DNA of 64,000 bases from Paenibacillus dendritiformis. Its GTDB lineage: Bacteria; Bacillota; Bacilli; Paenibacillales; Paenibacillaceae. Positions 55,887 through 64,000 of this stretch are shown piece by piece. The notes under the pieces were generated by a model. The model had not been told where the DNA came from. It did not search any database and saw only the letters and a program-made list of their open reading frames with translations. The DNA lies in the NCBI RefSeq assembly GCF_945605565.1, contig NZ_OX216966.1, positions 5,014,001-5,078,000 of the forward strand. Direction: 5' to 3'. How positions within the stretch are numbered: the first letter of the stretch is position 1; the number at the start of each line of letters is the position of its first letter. Both the position numbers and the translations under genes were made by a program.

Positions 55887-56954
55887 ATGCAGATGTTGAA
55901 AGATTTTTTCAAAGGACCGGGCGCGAGAAGGATCGTGACTCTACTCTTTCTTGTCGTCCTGCTATTTTCGGTGAGAAGCATTCTCAATCTTATCTTGCTC
56001 ACCTTTATTTTAACCTTCCTGATCGACCGGCTTCATACCTTTCTTTATTCTCGTCTCCGGAAGTATGTCAACATCGATTTCCGTGTAACCGTCATTCTTC
56101 TCTATGCGGCGCTGTTATCCATTTTGGGGGCGGGAACCTATAACTTTTTGCCCAAGGTCATCACCCAGATCAACCAGTTGGTTCAAATTATTATCCAGTT
56201 CTACAAGGAAGCGGATGTCTACGACAATGCAATCATGGACTACATTATGGAGTCGCTGCAGAAGATTGATTTGGCCAGCTACCTGAATCAGGGCTTCGGC
56301 TTCCTCGTCAAGTCGATTACGGACATCAGCCAATGGGGAACCCATCTGGTTATCGCGCTCGTGCTAAGCTTGTTCTTCAATCTGGACAAGAAGCGGGTGC
56401 ATGAGTTCACCAACAAATTCAGAGAAAGCAAGGTCGGTCCGTTCTACAACGAATTGGAGTACTTCGGCAGAAAGTTCCTCTACTCCTTCGGCAAAGTTAT
56501 CGAAGCGCAATTCCTGATCGCGCTCATCAACAGCATTCTGTCCACGCTGGCCCTGTGGATTATGGGCTTCCCGCAATTGTTCGGGCTGGCGATTATGATC
56601 TTCGTGCTCGGTCTTATCCCGGTTATGGGCGTTATCATCTCGCTGATTCCGCTCTGCGCGATCGCCTTCAGCGTCGGCGGGCTGAGCAAGGTCGTCATGG
56701 TCATCATTATGATTATCGTCATTCATGCTATTGAATCGTATATTTTGAATCCGAAGCTCATGTCCTCGAAGGTGCATCTGCCGATATTCTATACTTTTGC
56801 CATCCTGATCGTATCCGAGCATTTTATGGGCGTGTGGGGGCTGATTCTCGGCATTCCGATCTTCATGTTCCTGCTGGATCTGCTGGAGGTCAACGTGTTC
56901 TCCAAGCAGCCGAAAGCGAAGACGGAGCAGGCTCAGGAGAAGCCGAAGGCATGA
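55887..56954 (+). CDS. AI-2E family transporter (YdbI/PerM-like)
   Basis: 355 residues, about seven membrane spans in the family's pattern: two early spans, a long helical loop (TQINQLVQIIIQFYKEADVY), and later GFPQLFGLAIMIFVLGLIPVMG and HFMGVWGLILGIPIFMFLLDLLEV, which is the AI-2E_transport core. Role in Bacillota may be ion (sodium/proton) export rather than AI-2. AAAGGAG is 11 bases before the ATG. Last residues are a Lys/Glu-rich tail. Confidence 0.9.
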   Translation: MQMLKDFFKGPGARRIVTLLFLVVLLFSVRSILNLILLTFILTFLIDRLHTFLYSRLRKYVNIDFRVTVILLYAALLSILGAGTYNFLPKVITQINQLVQIIIQFYKEADVYDNAIMDYIMESLQKIDLASYLNQGFGFLVKSITDISQWGTHLVIALVLSLFFNLDKKRVHEFTNKFRESKVGPFYNELEYFGRKFLYSFGKVIEAQFLIALINSILSTLALWIMGFPQLFGLAIMIFVLGLIPVMGVIISLIPLCAIAFSVGGLSKVVMVIIMIIVIHAIESYILNPKLMSSKVHLPIFYTFAILIVSEHFMGVWGLILGIPIFMFLLDLLEVNVFSKQPKAKTEQAQEKPKA

Positions 56955-57023
56955 ACAACAGGTCCCTGGTCAGACACGCTCTGTGCGGGGATCATTTTAT
57001 CCATAGGAAAAGAGGCGATGCCG

Positions 57024-57566
57024 ATGGCTATCTATATCGCTCTGCTGCGAGGCATTAACGTCAGCGGCCATAAGCGGATCAAAATGGCGGAATTAAGGAC
57101 GATCTTTGCAAAAATGGGGCTGCAGCAGGTGCAGACTTATATCCAGAGCGGGAATGTCCTGTTCGTTACCGAGGAGGAAGAAGCGCCGCTTCGCCAGCGC
57201 ATCGAGCAGGGCATCCTGGCGGCCCTGGATATGCCGGTCACGGTTATCCTGCGGACCGCATCGGAGCTGGAGCGGCTGATCGCGGATTGCCCTTATCCGG
57301 AAGACACGTCCCCGGGCAAGGTGAGCCTGTACGCAGCCTTCATGACCGAAGCACCGGCGGAAGAACAGCTCCGGCGCCTCCCCGGCGGAGAGAATGAACC
57401 GGACAAGTTCTCCCCTCACGGGCGGGATATGTATCTCTTGTTCGATCAGAGCATACGGAACTCCAAGCTGGCCAATCAGGTTACTAAGCTGGGCGTTCCG
57501 TCAACGACGCGCAACTGGAACACGGTGAAGAAGCTCTCGGCCATGGCGCAAGCGATGACGGAGTGA
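57024..57566 (+). CDS. DUF1697 family protein
   Basis: 180 residues: IALLRGINVSGHKRIKMAEL, YIQSGNVLF, and the end VPSTTRNWNTVKKLSAMA, the complete DUF1697 pattern. Function unknown. The ATG at 57018 is only two bases from AGAGG; 57024 spaces better. Confidence 0.88.
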   Translation: MAIYIALLRGINVSGHKRIKMAELRTIFAKMGLQQVQTYIQSGNVLFVTEEEEAPLRQRIEQGILAALDMPVTVILRTASELERLIADCPYPEDTSPGKVSLYAAFMTEAPAEEQLRRLPGGENEPDKFSPHGRDMYLLFDQSIRNSKLANQVTKLGVPSTTRNWNTVKKLSAMAQAMTE

Positions 57567-57600
57567 AAACCCTGCTATCTGAAGCGAAGCTATCGTGAAG

Positions 57601-57633
57601 AATCCCCTGGCGGCTTGAACCGTCAGGGGATTT
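57601..57633. terminator. Hairpin between convergent genes
   Basis: AATCCCCTGGCGG/CCGTCAGGGGATT, 13-bp stem with one mismatch and a six-base loop, followed by a short TTTG. Probably terminates both the DUF1697 gene and the GyrI-like gene. Confidence 0.6.
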
Positions 57634-57661
57634 GTCCATCCAGCGCATGGAACGCCTCATG

Positions 57662-58162
57662 TCAAGCCACCGTCAGCTTGTTCCGGCACGCATCCCGGCC
57701 TCTGAACCGGCTCGATGCGTACGCCTCGGCAGACCACCTTCCTACCGGTATGTACAGCCTCGATTCCGCATACGTATTGCCGCTGCGCCGGAACTCATAG
57801 ACGACATCCCTGCCGTTCGGCAGGCCGATATTCGGGAAGGTCAGACATTCCTTGTGCTGCCCGCCCAGCCCCGCGGCGACCGCTTCGAACGGAGACACCC
57901 GATACATTCCTCCCTGGAACGAATGGAACGCGAGCTGCTTCGCTTGTTCCGGGGAGTACAACGATTGTGCATAAGGAATACCGGCAAAAAAGCGGCCGTT
58001 CATCCCGAGGCCAATGCTATACCTATGCGCTTCCGGCGGAAGCAGACCGGAACCGTGCAGGAAGGGCAAGGTTCGGCATACAAGGCGCATCTCATCCAGC
58101 GACTCGCAATATTCCCCTACCAGCATAAATGAAGGCAAACGAACGATACGACTAAACAGCAT
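57662..58162 (-). CDS. GyrI-like small-molecule-binding domain protein (tentative)
   Basis: 166 residues. Pattern resembles the AraC effector-binding/GyrI fold: opening PSFMLVGEYCES, middle RFFAGIPYAQS and closing SRLYIPVGRW. AAGGGGG before the ATG and terminator hairpin after it support a real gene. If correct it would bind a drug-like molecule or protein partner. The assignment is only by visible resemblance. Confidence 0.55.
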   Translation of the reverse strand: MLFSRIVRLPSFMLVGEYCESLDEMRLVCRTLPFLHGSGLLPPEAHRYSIGLGMNGRFFAGIPYAQSLYSPEQAKQLAFHSFQGGMYRVSPFEAVAAGLGGQHKECLTFPNIGLPNGRDVVYEFRRSGNTYAESRLYIPVGRWSAEAYASSRFRGRDACRNKLTVA

Positions 58163-58510
58163 AGTAATCCCCCTTCAGAGTTCAACTTAGTCGGGCCAGC
58201 CATTTGAGAAAGCGCGGCTGCAAAAATAGTGATAAAGACCTACAAATCCAAGGAGTTAACAACCCTTTTTTACTATATCGGAATATTTGATCAATACTTT
58301 AAGATTATTTACAAAGTTCCAATTATAGGTATTAGAAACTATTTGGCGGGATTGCACTCCCTTATGAAGAAGGAACGCGAAATGAAACTGGTCATTCCAA
58401 CCATTCACCTTGAGCAGGCCGGGTTCTGCCGGGCCGGGATAATATTTGCAGAATGAGGGATAATTTTCTGTATGTGACCGTAACAAGAAATGGTTGTGAC
58501 AAGGAGCTGT
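58163..58510. other. Gap with no supported gene
   Basis: 348 bases, locally AT-rich (58240-58340). A 75-codon frame at 58229 has no ribosome binding site or family and is not called. The end holds the leader of the deacetylase gene. Confidence 0.4.
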
Positions 58511-59326
58511 ATGAACATGAAGCGACTCATCCGTATCGGGCTCGCCCTCGCTCTGCTGGTTCAGATTCACGCCTGGCCGGCTGCCGCAGACGGGCCTGCC
58601 TTTCATTTCGGATTCAAGAAAAGCGTGAACGGCCAGCTGCCGTCCATTAACGAGGAAGGCTTCAAAGATATCGTCGACAAGCACGGCGCCATCTTCCTGG
58701 GGGACACGAGCAAAAAAGAGCTGTATCTCACCTTCGACAACGGCTATGAGAACGGATATACCCCACGTATTTTGGATACGCTGAAGGAAAAGAAAGTGCC
58801 GGCGGTCTTCTTCGTAACCGGTCATTATGTAACGAGCCAGCCGGAGCTGCTAAAGCGCATGGTCAACGAAGGGCATATCATCGGGAACCATTCCTGGAGC
58901 CACCCGGATATGACGACAGTGTCTTCCGAACAGATCCGGCAGGAATTGGATAAGGTCAAATCGGAGGTTACCCGGGTTACCGGCCAAAAGGAAATGGCGT
59001 ACTTGCGGCCGCCGCGCGGCATTTTCAGCGAACGGACGTTGAAGCTGACTCGCGACATGGGCTATACGAACGTATTCTGGTCGCTAGCTTACAAGGACTG
59101 GGATGTTCATGCGCAGAGGGGCGCGCGCTACGCCTATGATAAAGTAACGAGCCAGCTTCACCCGGGAGCCGTCATTTTGCTCCACTCGATCTCGAAAGAC
59201 AACGCCGAAGCGCTCGGTTCGATCATCGATGCGGCCAGACAGCAAGGGTACGAGTTCGTGCCGCTGGATCGCCTTCAGCGCCAGCCGGCCCCGGGGCCGG
59301 GCCCGCTACCGAAGCCGGGAACATAG
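58511..59326 (+). CDS. pdaA: Polysaccharide deacetylase PdaA-like
   Basis: 271 residues. Signal peptide at 1-22, then a NodB domain with TFDNGYENGYT (the family's metal Asp motif, a form special to PdaA), HSWSHPDM (metal His pair), RPPRGIFSE and a closing ILLHSIS. PdaA deacetylates muramic acid on the way to the muramic-delta-lactam of the spore cortex, so the host is probably a spore former. ATG 58511 lies 4 bases after AGGAG, 58517 is the alternative. C-terminal proline/glycine tail. Confidence 0.92.
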   Translation: MNMKRLIRIGLALALLVQIHAWPAAADGPAFHFGFKKSVNGQLPSINEEGFKDIVDKHGAIFLGDTSKKELYLTFDNGYENGYTPRILDTLKEKKVPAVFFVTGHYVTSQPELLKRMVNEGHIIGNHSWSHPDMTTVSSEQIRQELDKVKSEVTRVTGQKEMAYLRPPRGIFSERTLKLTRDMGYTNVFWSLAYKDWDVHAQRGARYAYDKVTSQLHPGAVILLHSISKDNAEALGSIIDAARQQGYEFVPLDRLQRQPAPGPGPLPKPGT

Positions 59327-59342
59327 GAACGGACCAACGAAG

Positions 59343-59384
59343 ACCGATGTACTGCCGGTTTCACGCGGCGGGCATCGGTTTTTT
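59343..59384 (+). terminator. Intrinsic terminator after pdaA
   Basis: ACCGATG.../CATCGGT outer stem with inner CTGCCG/CGGCGG pairing, followed by six T. Confidence 0.8.
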
Positions 59385-59541
59385 CTATGCGGGAAGCCGT
59401 GTCCGGCACAGGGCCATCCGGCATCAGCCTTTTCATTTCACCGCTCGAATTCAGGATTGGCGGCCTTGTCCAATATTTGATAAGGTAAAGGTGTAAGTTC
59501 TTGATTGCTCTTATCCTGACGACAGGGAAGGAATGATGACG

Positions 59542-60543
59542 ATGATTAGAGTAGCGATGGTCAGCTTCTGGCATGTGCATGCCAATGATTATGCCCGCCA
59601 GGCGGAGGAGCATCCGGATACGGAGATCGTGGCCGTCTGGGACGAGATTCCCGAACGGGGCCGGAAGGAAGCGGAGGCGCGCGGCGTCCCGTTCTTCGAA
59701 TCGCTGGACGAACTGCTGAAGCAGGACGGCATTGACGCCGTCATCGTGGACACGCCGACCAACATGCACCGCGAGGTGATGGTGAAGGCGGCGGCGGCAG
59801 GCAAGCATATTTTCACGGAAAAGGTCGTAGCGGCGACGCTCCATGAAGCGAATGAAATCGTGGACGCGGCGAAGAAGGCCGGCATCGTCCTGACCGTCTC
59901 GCTCCCGCGGCTGAATGACGGCTACACCGAGGCGATTCAACAGGTGCTCGCGGAGGGGCTGCTCGGGAAGTTGACGCTCGTTCGCGTCCGCCTGTCCCAT
60001 AACGGAGCGATTGCCGGCTGGCTGCCGGAGCATTTTTTCAATGCCGAGCAATGTCAGGGCGGAGCGCTGATTGATCTGGGCTGCCATCCGATGTATTTGA
60101 CGCGCCTGTTCCTCGGCGAGCCGGATCGGGTCAGCGCCCACTACGGCTATGTCACCGGCAAGGACGTCGAAGATAATGCCGTCGCCGTGCTCCAATACGA
60201 TAACGGCGCCCTCGGGCTTGTGGAAGCGGGCTTCGTGAACAGCTGCTCCCCGTTCACGATCGAGCTGCAAGGTACGGACGGAACGCTGCTGTACGGCACG
60301 CCGGAGAGCCGGCTGCTCGTGAGCAGCAGCCGCTTGGAAGCGCAGGTCGGCAGCGGCTGGGTCGAACGCGACATTCCAGCCAACCGGCCAAGCGCCTTCC
60401 ATCAATGGGTGAGCCATATCCAGCAAGGCACGGCCGCTGATGCCAATATACATATGGCCCTCGAGCTGACCCGGTTGATGGAAGCGGCCAATCTGTCGGT
60501 CCGGCATAACCGGCCGATCCGTCTGGACGAGCTTCAGCCCTAA
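59542..60543 (+). CDS. Gfo/Idh/MocA family oxidoreductase
   Basis: 333 residues. N-terminal NAD(P)-binding domain (VAMVSFWHVHANDYA, VWDEIPERGRKEA, DAVIVDTPTNMHREV), the EKP loop is FTEKVVA (Pro lost), and the catalytic-site helix LIDLGCHPMYLTRLFLG has the His. Acts on a sugar or inositol-like substrate with NAD(P); not known which. Three ATGs stand close together (59533, 59536, 59542); the last fits the AAGGA spacing best. Confidence 0.87.
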   Translation: MIRVAMVSFWHVHANDYARQAEEHPDTEIVAVWDEIPERGRKEAEARGVPFFESLDELLKQDGIDAVIVDTPTNMHREVMVKAAAAGKHIFTEKVVAATLHEANEIVDAAKKAGIVLTVSLPRLNDGYTEAIQQVLAEGLLGKLTLVRVRLSHNGAIAGWLPEHFFNAEQCQGGALIDLGCHPMYLTRLFLGEPDRVSAHYGYVTGKDVEDNAVAVLQYDNGALGLVEAGFVNSCSPFTIELQGTDGTLLYGTPESRLLVSSSRLEAQVGSGWVERDIPANRPSAFHQWVSHIQQGTAADANIHMALELTRLMEAANLSVRHNRPIRLDELQP

Positions 60544-60603
60544 TACGCAATAGGATCATCTATTTCCATAACAATCTCAATCACGCACGAGGAGGCGAGA
60601 CGC

Positions 60604-60912
60604 ATGTTGGTCGTTACGAATACGATTCGCATTAAGGCAGGTCACGGCAAGCAGGTCGCCGCACGGTTCGCAGAAGCGAAGGGCGTGCAGCAAATGCCCG
60701 GGTTCATCCGTCTGGAAGTATGGCTGGGCGAAGGCAAGGAAGGCGAAGAAGAGCTGAAGGTGTGCACCGTATGGGAGAATGAAGAGGCGTTCCGCGGCTG
60801 GACCTCCAGCGACGCCTTCCGCGAATCTCACCGCGGCGGCAGCGAAGCGAAGGAGTATATGCTGGGCGCTTCGTTGAACAAATATGACATGGTCGTCAGC
60901 CATAACGCCTGA
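60604..60912 (+). CDS. IsdG-type haem-degrading monooxygenase
   Basis: 102 residues. The catalytic trio of IsdG/IsdI (Asn7, Trp67, His77) is matched by Asn6, Trp66 and His76 here. Ferredoxin-like antibiotic-biosynthesis-monooxygenase fold with MPGFIRLEVW. Such enzymes open haem to release iron. GGAGG eight bases before the ATG. Confidence 0.88.
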   Translation: MLVVTNTIRIKAGHGKQVAARFAEAKGVQQMPGFIRLEVWLGEGKEGEEELKVCTVWENEEAFRGWTSSDAFRESHRGGSEAKEYMLGASLNKYDMVVSHNA

Positions 60913-61067
60913 CGGCGATATATAGACCGCGATATCGACAGGGCAGCGCGCTTCCGGGCGCCTGCCCTGTTGTGCTGTCCTGATGTTCCGCCGGAGGCGT
61001 CATCGGCATATATGGGGCCGCTGCCGGGTACACATAAGTAGCCGCATATAAGCGAGGAGGTGGACGG

Positions 61068-61493
61068 ATGTCCGTCAAGAAGAGATATGCCCTCTATGCT
61101 TCGGCGCTGCTCGCGTCGCTGCTGCTCGCCGCCGTCGGCTACGCCTGGAAAAGCGCCACTGTGTTCGAACCGGTCACCCGTGCGGAGCTGGGGACTGTCC
61201 AGGCCCAGATCGAGCTGGCGGCGAACCCGGCGGCGGTCCTGCAGCGCAATGAGCTGCGGATTACGCTTCAAGCGGCGGATGGAGCACCTGTCCGCGATGC
61301 CCGGATCGAGGCTGTACTCATCATGCCCGCTATGCTCTGCGGCACGTACCAGGTGAAGCTGGAGCAGACGGAGCCGGGCATCTATACGGGCGAAGCGGTT
61401 CCGCTCATGCCGGGAACCTGGCAGGCCGAAGCGTCGTTCGAGCTGGACGGCGGAACGTTCACGGCCATGCACCGGTTCGAGGCGATGCGATAA
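61068..61493 (+). CDS. FixH/YtkA-like membrane-anchored protein
   Basis: 141 residues. One N-terminal span (about 8-27) and an outside beta-sandwich (VLQRNELRITLQAADGAPV, TEPGIYTGEAVPLMPGTWQAEASFEL), as in FixH/YtkA proteins. In this setting, next to a SafE-type protein and a copper ATPase, it probably serves copper delivery or cytochrome oxidase assembly. GAGGAGG seven bases upstream. It is convergent with the next two genes. Confidence 0.78.
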   Translation: MSVKKRYALYASALLASLLLAAVGYAWKSATVFEPVTRAELGTVQAQIELAANPAAVLQRNELRITLQAADGAPVRDARIEAVLIMPAMLCGTYQVKLEQTEPGIYTGEAVPLMPGTWQAEASFELDGGTFTAMHRFEAMR

Positions 61494-61556
61494 GGCTTCG
61501 TTCTTGCCGGCCTGGCCGTTGGCTATTCGTCTGCAGGACGCCCAGCCTGCGCCTGC

Positions 61557-62237
61557 CTACCACAGCCACGGATGGAGCGCCGGAATCCAGCCGTTCGCGG
61601 ACAGCCCGCGCAAAATGCACAGCACGCCGATAACGGCGGCCACGAGCTGCCCGGCCTTCACGAGCCGGGCCCGGATGGAGCGCTTGATCGCGGCCGCGAA
61701 CAAGCCAACGGCCAGCAGGGACGGGAAGGTCGCCAGACCGAATGCGGCCATAATCATTCCGCCTCCGAGGGCGCTGCCGCTGGCCGCCGCGTTGATCTGC
61801 ATCGCGTAGGTCAAGCCGCACGGGATGAAGCCGAACAGCAGCCCGCTCGCCAGCACGGCCCGGAGATCCCCGCTTCCCCGCAGCCGCTCCATCCAGCGGC
61901 GGACGAGCGGAATCCGGGCCGGGCTTAGCCGCTCCAAGGGCAGTGCCACGCGGCGGAACGCCCACAGCAGGATGAGCAGCCCCCCCAGCATGCTGGCCAA
62001 GCCTTGCAGTCCCGCCCAACTGCCCGTCAATTCGAGGAAGCTGCCGGCGGCTCCCATCGCCGCTCCCATGGCCGTATAGGTCAACACCCGCCCCGCATTA
62101 TAGGCGAGCACCGCCGCCAAGGCCGAGCCCTTCGCATTCCAGGCGAAGTTCATCACGATGCCGCCGCACATTCCAATGCAGTGCGGAGCGCTTAGCAAGC
62201 CGGTGACGGCAACCAGCCAGAGGCTCTCTCCGCTCAC
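61557..62237 (-). CDS. Sulfite exporter TauE/SafE-type (UreH-2-like) membrane protein
   Basis: 226 residues, about six spans. HCIGMCGGI in the first span and GFIPCGLTYAM in the fourth are the conserved Cys motifs of this CcdA-like group, often located with copper ATPases. GTG start at 62237 overlaps the ATPase stop (GTGA) with GGGGGG seven bases upstream. Its role, metal or thiol transfer, is not proven. Confidence 0.84.
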   Translation of the reverse strand: MSGESLWLVAVTGLLSAPHCIGMCGGIVMNFAWNAKGSALAAVLAYNAGRVLTYTAMGAAMGAAGSFLELTGSWAGLQGLASMLGGLLILLWAFRRVALPLERLSPARIPLVRRWMERLRGSGDLRAVLASGLLFGFIPCGLTYAMQINAAASGSALGGGMIMAAFGLATFPSLLAVGLFAAAIKRSIRARLVKAGQLVAAVIGVLCILRGLSANGWIPALHPWLW

Positions 62238-64000
62238 GAGGCCGCCCCCCTGCGCCGGCCCGATCGCTGCAGACGCAAGGCGTTGCCGACGACCGAGACC
62301 GAACTGAGCGCCATTGCCGTTCCGGCCATCCACGGCTCGAGCCAGCCCATGACCGCGAAGGGAATGGCGATGACGTTGTAGACGAGGGCGAAGGACAGAT
62401 TTTGGCGAATATTGGCCATCGTCCGGCGGCTAATGTGCATTGCCTCCGGGATGCCGCTCAGGTCGCCGCGCAATAGATGAATATCTGCGGCTTCGCCGGC
62501 AATATCGCTCCCCTGCCCCATCGCGATCCCGATATCGGCGGCCGCCAGCGCGGGCGCGTCATTGATGCCGTCCCCTACCATCGTCACCGTCCGCCCATCC
62601 CGCTGCAGCCGGCTCACCCATTCGACCTTCTCCTGCGGCAGCACTTCGGCGGCGATATGCCCGATCCCGGCCTCTCTCGCGATCGCCTCGGCCGTCATGC
62701 GCTGATCGCCGGTCACCATCATCACCTCCAGGCCTAGCTGCTTCATCTGACGCACCGCCTCGGCCGAGGTCGTGCGCAGCGAATCGCGGATGGCGAGCAA
62801 GCCGGTGAGCCGGTCATCGACCGCTATCCCGATGACCGTCTTCCCTTCCCGCTCCAGCCCCGCGATTACGCCCGCATCCGCGCCATCGGCCTGAATCCCC
62901 TGCGGCTTCAGCCTGGCGTACGCGCCGAGGAAGAGGCGCTTCCCTTCCACCTCCGCCCGAATGCCGCAGCCGGGAATATTCGTGAACCGCTTCGCCTCGG
63001 GCACGATCAGCCGCTGGCGTTCGGCCGCCGCCGTGATCGCGCGCGAGATCGGATGCTCCGAGGGCTGCTCGGCAGCCGCCGCCCAGCGAAGCAGACTCCG
63101 TGCCGAGTGTCCGCCCAGCGGAAGGATATCGGTCAGCTCCGGCCTCCCCTCGGTCAATGTCCCCGTCTTGTCCAGCAGCACGACGTCCGTCTGATGGAGC
63201 TGTTCCATGAAGCGGCCTTCCTTGAACAGAATCCCACGCTGGGCAGCCCGCCCGGAGCCGACCAGAATCGAGATCGGAGTCGCCAGCCCGATGGCGCACG
63301 GACAGGCAATGACAAGCACCGAGACCGCGCATCCGAGCGCATGGCCGAAGTCCCCAGGCTGCAGCAGCGCATACCAGGCGGCGAACGTTAGGCCGGCAAT
63401 GACGACGACAACCGGAACGAAATAGCTCGCAATCGTGTCCGCGAGGCGCTGAATCGGCGGCTTCGAATATTGGGCGTCCTCCATCAGGCGGATCAACTGC
63501 GCCAGTGTGGAATCGGAACCGATCCGCTGCGCTTCCACGGTAAGGGTCCCGTTCAAGTTCATCGTCCCGCTCATCACCTGCCCCCCGGCGCTTTTGTCGA
63601 CCGGCATTCCCTCCCCGGTCATCATCGATTCGTCGACCGCCGAATGTCCGCGCATGATGACGCCGTCCACCGGGATCCGCTCCCCGGGGCGAATGACGAC
63701 CTGATCGCCGACCCGCATCTCCTCTATCGGAATCCGTGTCTCCCGCTGCATCCGAATGACATGGACATAGTCCGCCTGCATCTCTTGAAGGCCGCGCATT
63801 GCGTGCATCGTCCGTTGGCGGGCCATCCCTTCGAGCAGCTTGCCAAGCAGCACGACCGTAATGATCATCGAACCGGTCTCGAAATAGAGCGGAACATGCT
63901 GTCCTGCGGCAGCAGGAGACTGGATCGCCTTCATGGCCAAGTAATGGCTGTAGAAGTAGGCTGAGGAGGTGCCGAGCGCCACCAGCACATCCATGTTCGC
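62234..64000 (-). CDS. copA: Copper-type P1B ATPase (CopA-like), N-terminus beyond right edge
   Basis: 588 residues seen. ANMDVLVALGTSSAY, TGEGMPVDK, the metal channel CPC in VIACPCAIGLATP, DKTGT phosphorylation site, SEHPISRAI and MVGDGINDAP. CPC with this layout is typical of Cu(I) exporters. The metal-binding N-terminal domains and first spans lie outside. Coupled to the SafE-type gene by a four-base overlap. Confidence 0.93.
   Translation of the reverse strand, partial: ANMDVLVALGTSSAYFYSHYLAMKAIQSPAAAGQHVPLYFETGSMIITVVLLGKLLEGMARQRTMHAMRGLQEMQADYVHVIRMQRETRIPIEEMRVGDQVVIRPGERIPVDGVIMRGHSAVDESMMTGEGMPVDKSAGGQVMSGTMNLNGTLTVEAQRIGSDSTLAQLIRLMEDAQYSKPPIQRLADTIASYFVPVVVVIAGLTFAAWYALLQPGDFGHALGCAVSVLVIACPCAIGLATPISILVGSGRAAQRGILFKEGRFMEQLHQTDVVLLDKTGTLTEGRPELTDILPLGGHSARSLLRWAAAAEQPSEHPISRAITAAAERQRLIVPEAKRFTNIPGCGIRAEVEGKRLFLGAYARLKPQGIQADGADAGVIAGLEREGKTVIGIAVDDRLTGLLAIRDSLRTTSAEAVRQMKQLGLEVMMVTGDQRMTAEAIAREAGIGHIAAEVLPQEKVEWVSRLQRDGRTVTMVGDGINDAPALAAADIGIAMGQGSDIAGEAADIHLLRGDLSGIPEAMHISRRTMANIRQNLSFALVYNVIAIPFAVMGWLEPWMAGTAMALSSVSVVGNALRLQRSGRRRGAAS

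Noticed and set aside
58229-58456. 75-codon frame upstream of pdaA
   Set aside because: No ribosome binding site, AT-rich composition, and the frame runs into the pdaA leader.
59275-60507. 410-codon minus-strand frame
   Set aside because: Antisense to the Gfo/Idh/MocA oxidoreductase gene; no recognisable motif.

Overview
The window looks like a chromosomal piece of a Paenibacillus-like member of the Bacillota. This is an inference from the moderately high GC content, strong AGGAGG-type ribosome binding sites, a PdaA-type spore-cortex deacetylase, several small Bacillota-type conserved proteins (DUF2164, DUF1992, DUF402) and a Firmicute-type Esx locus. No rRNA, tRNA, CRISPR array or intact insertion sequence was seen.

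Layout. At 1-2489 (minus) is the end of a lipid/polyketide cluster: a fatty acyl-AMP ligase overlaps a polyketide synthase (ACP then ketosynthase) that runs off the left edge. At 2560-3430 lies decayed insertion-sequence material. At 3524-8520 are an AraC regulator, a broken MFS transporter and a TetR-controlled ABC exporter operon. At 8848-15332 are a small secreted protein and a complete oligopeptide ABC importer (oppABCDF order). At 15593-19566 are a HAD-like protein with an altered nucleophile, a pyruvyl transferase and several small conserved proteins. At 19646-30742 is a nine-gene type VII (Esx) secretion operon that ends in a strong terminator. Its order of transcription is: YukD-like protein, EssC/EccC ATPase without FHA domains, unknown (possibly chaperone-like) protein, WXG-headed candidate effector, DUF4176, WXG100, kinase-like/TM/coiled-coil protein, vWA protein, PP2C-like protein.

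A repeat-rich stretch without genes (30743-31510) follows. At 31549-39128 are housekeeping and accessory genes, all on the minus strand, including a NUDIX-GNAT fusion. At 39182-43198 is a proline-to-glutamate catabolic module (proline dehydrogenase and P5C dehydrogenase) with a divergent enhancer-binding-protein-like regulator that has lost the sigma-54 contact loop. At 43305-49485 is an operon for oxamate/carbamoyl-phosphate metabolism (MFS carrier, FdrA, YlbE, YlbF/DUF2877, carbamate kinase), which would yield ATP from the ureide breakdown product oxalurate. At 49807-54522 is a sugar-type ABC importer with its divergent AraC regulator. Two tandem 184-bp repeats sit between its two permease genes. 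At 54593-61493 are rpiA, an AI-2E-family membrane protein, pdaA, an oxidoreductase and an IsdG-type haem monooxygenase. At 61068-64000 is a copper module (FixH/YtkA-like protein, SafE-family membrane protein, CopA-type ATPase cut by the right edge).

The best candidates for something new are the type VII locus, which mixes features of the mycobacterial and Firmicute systems and carries its own kinase/phosphatase/vWA set, and the several families of non-coding repeats.
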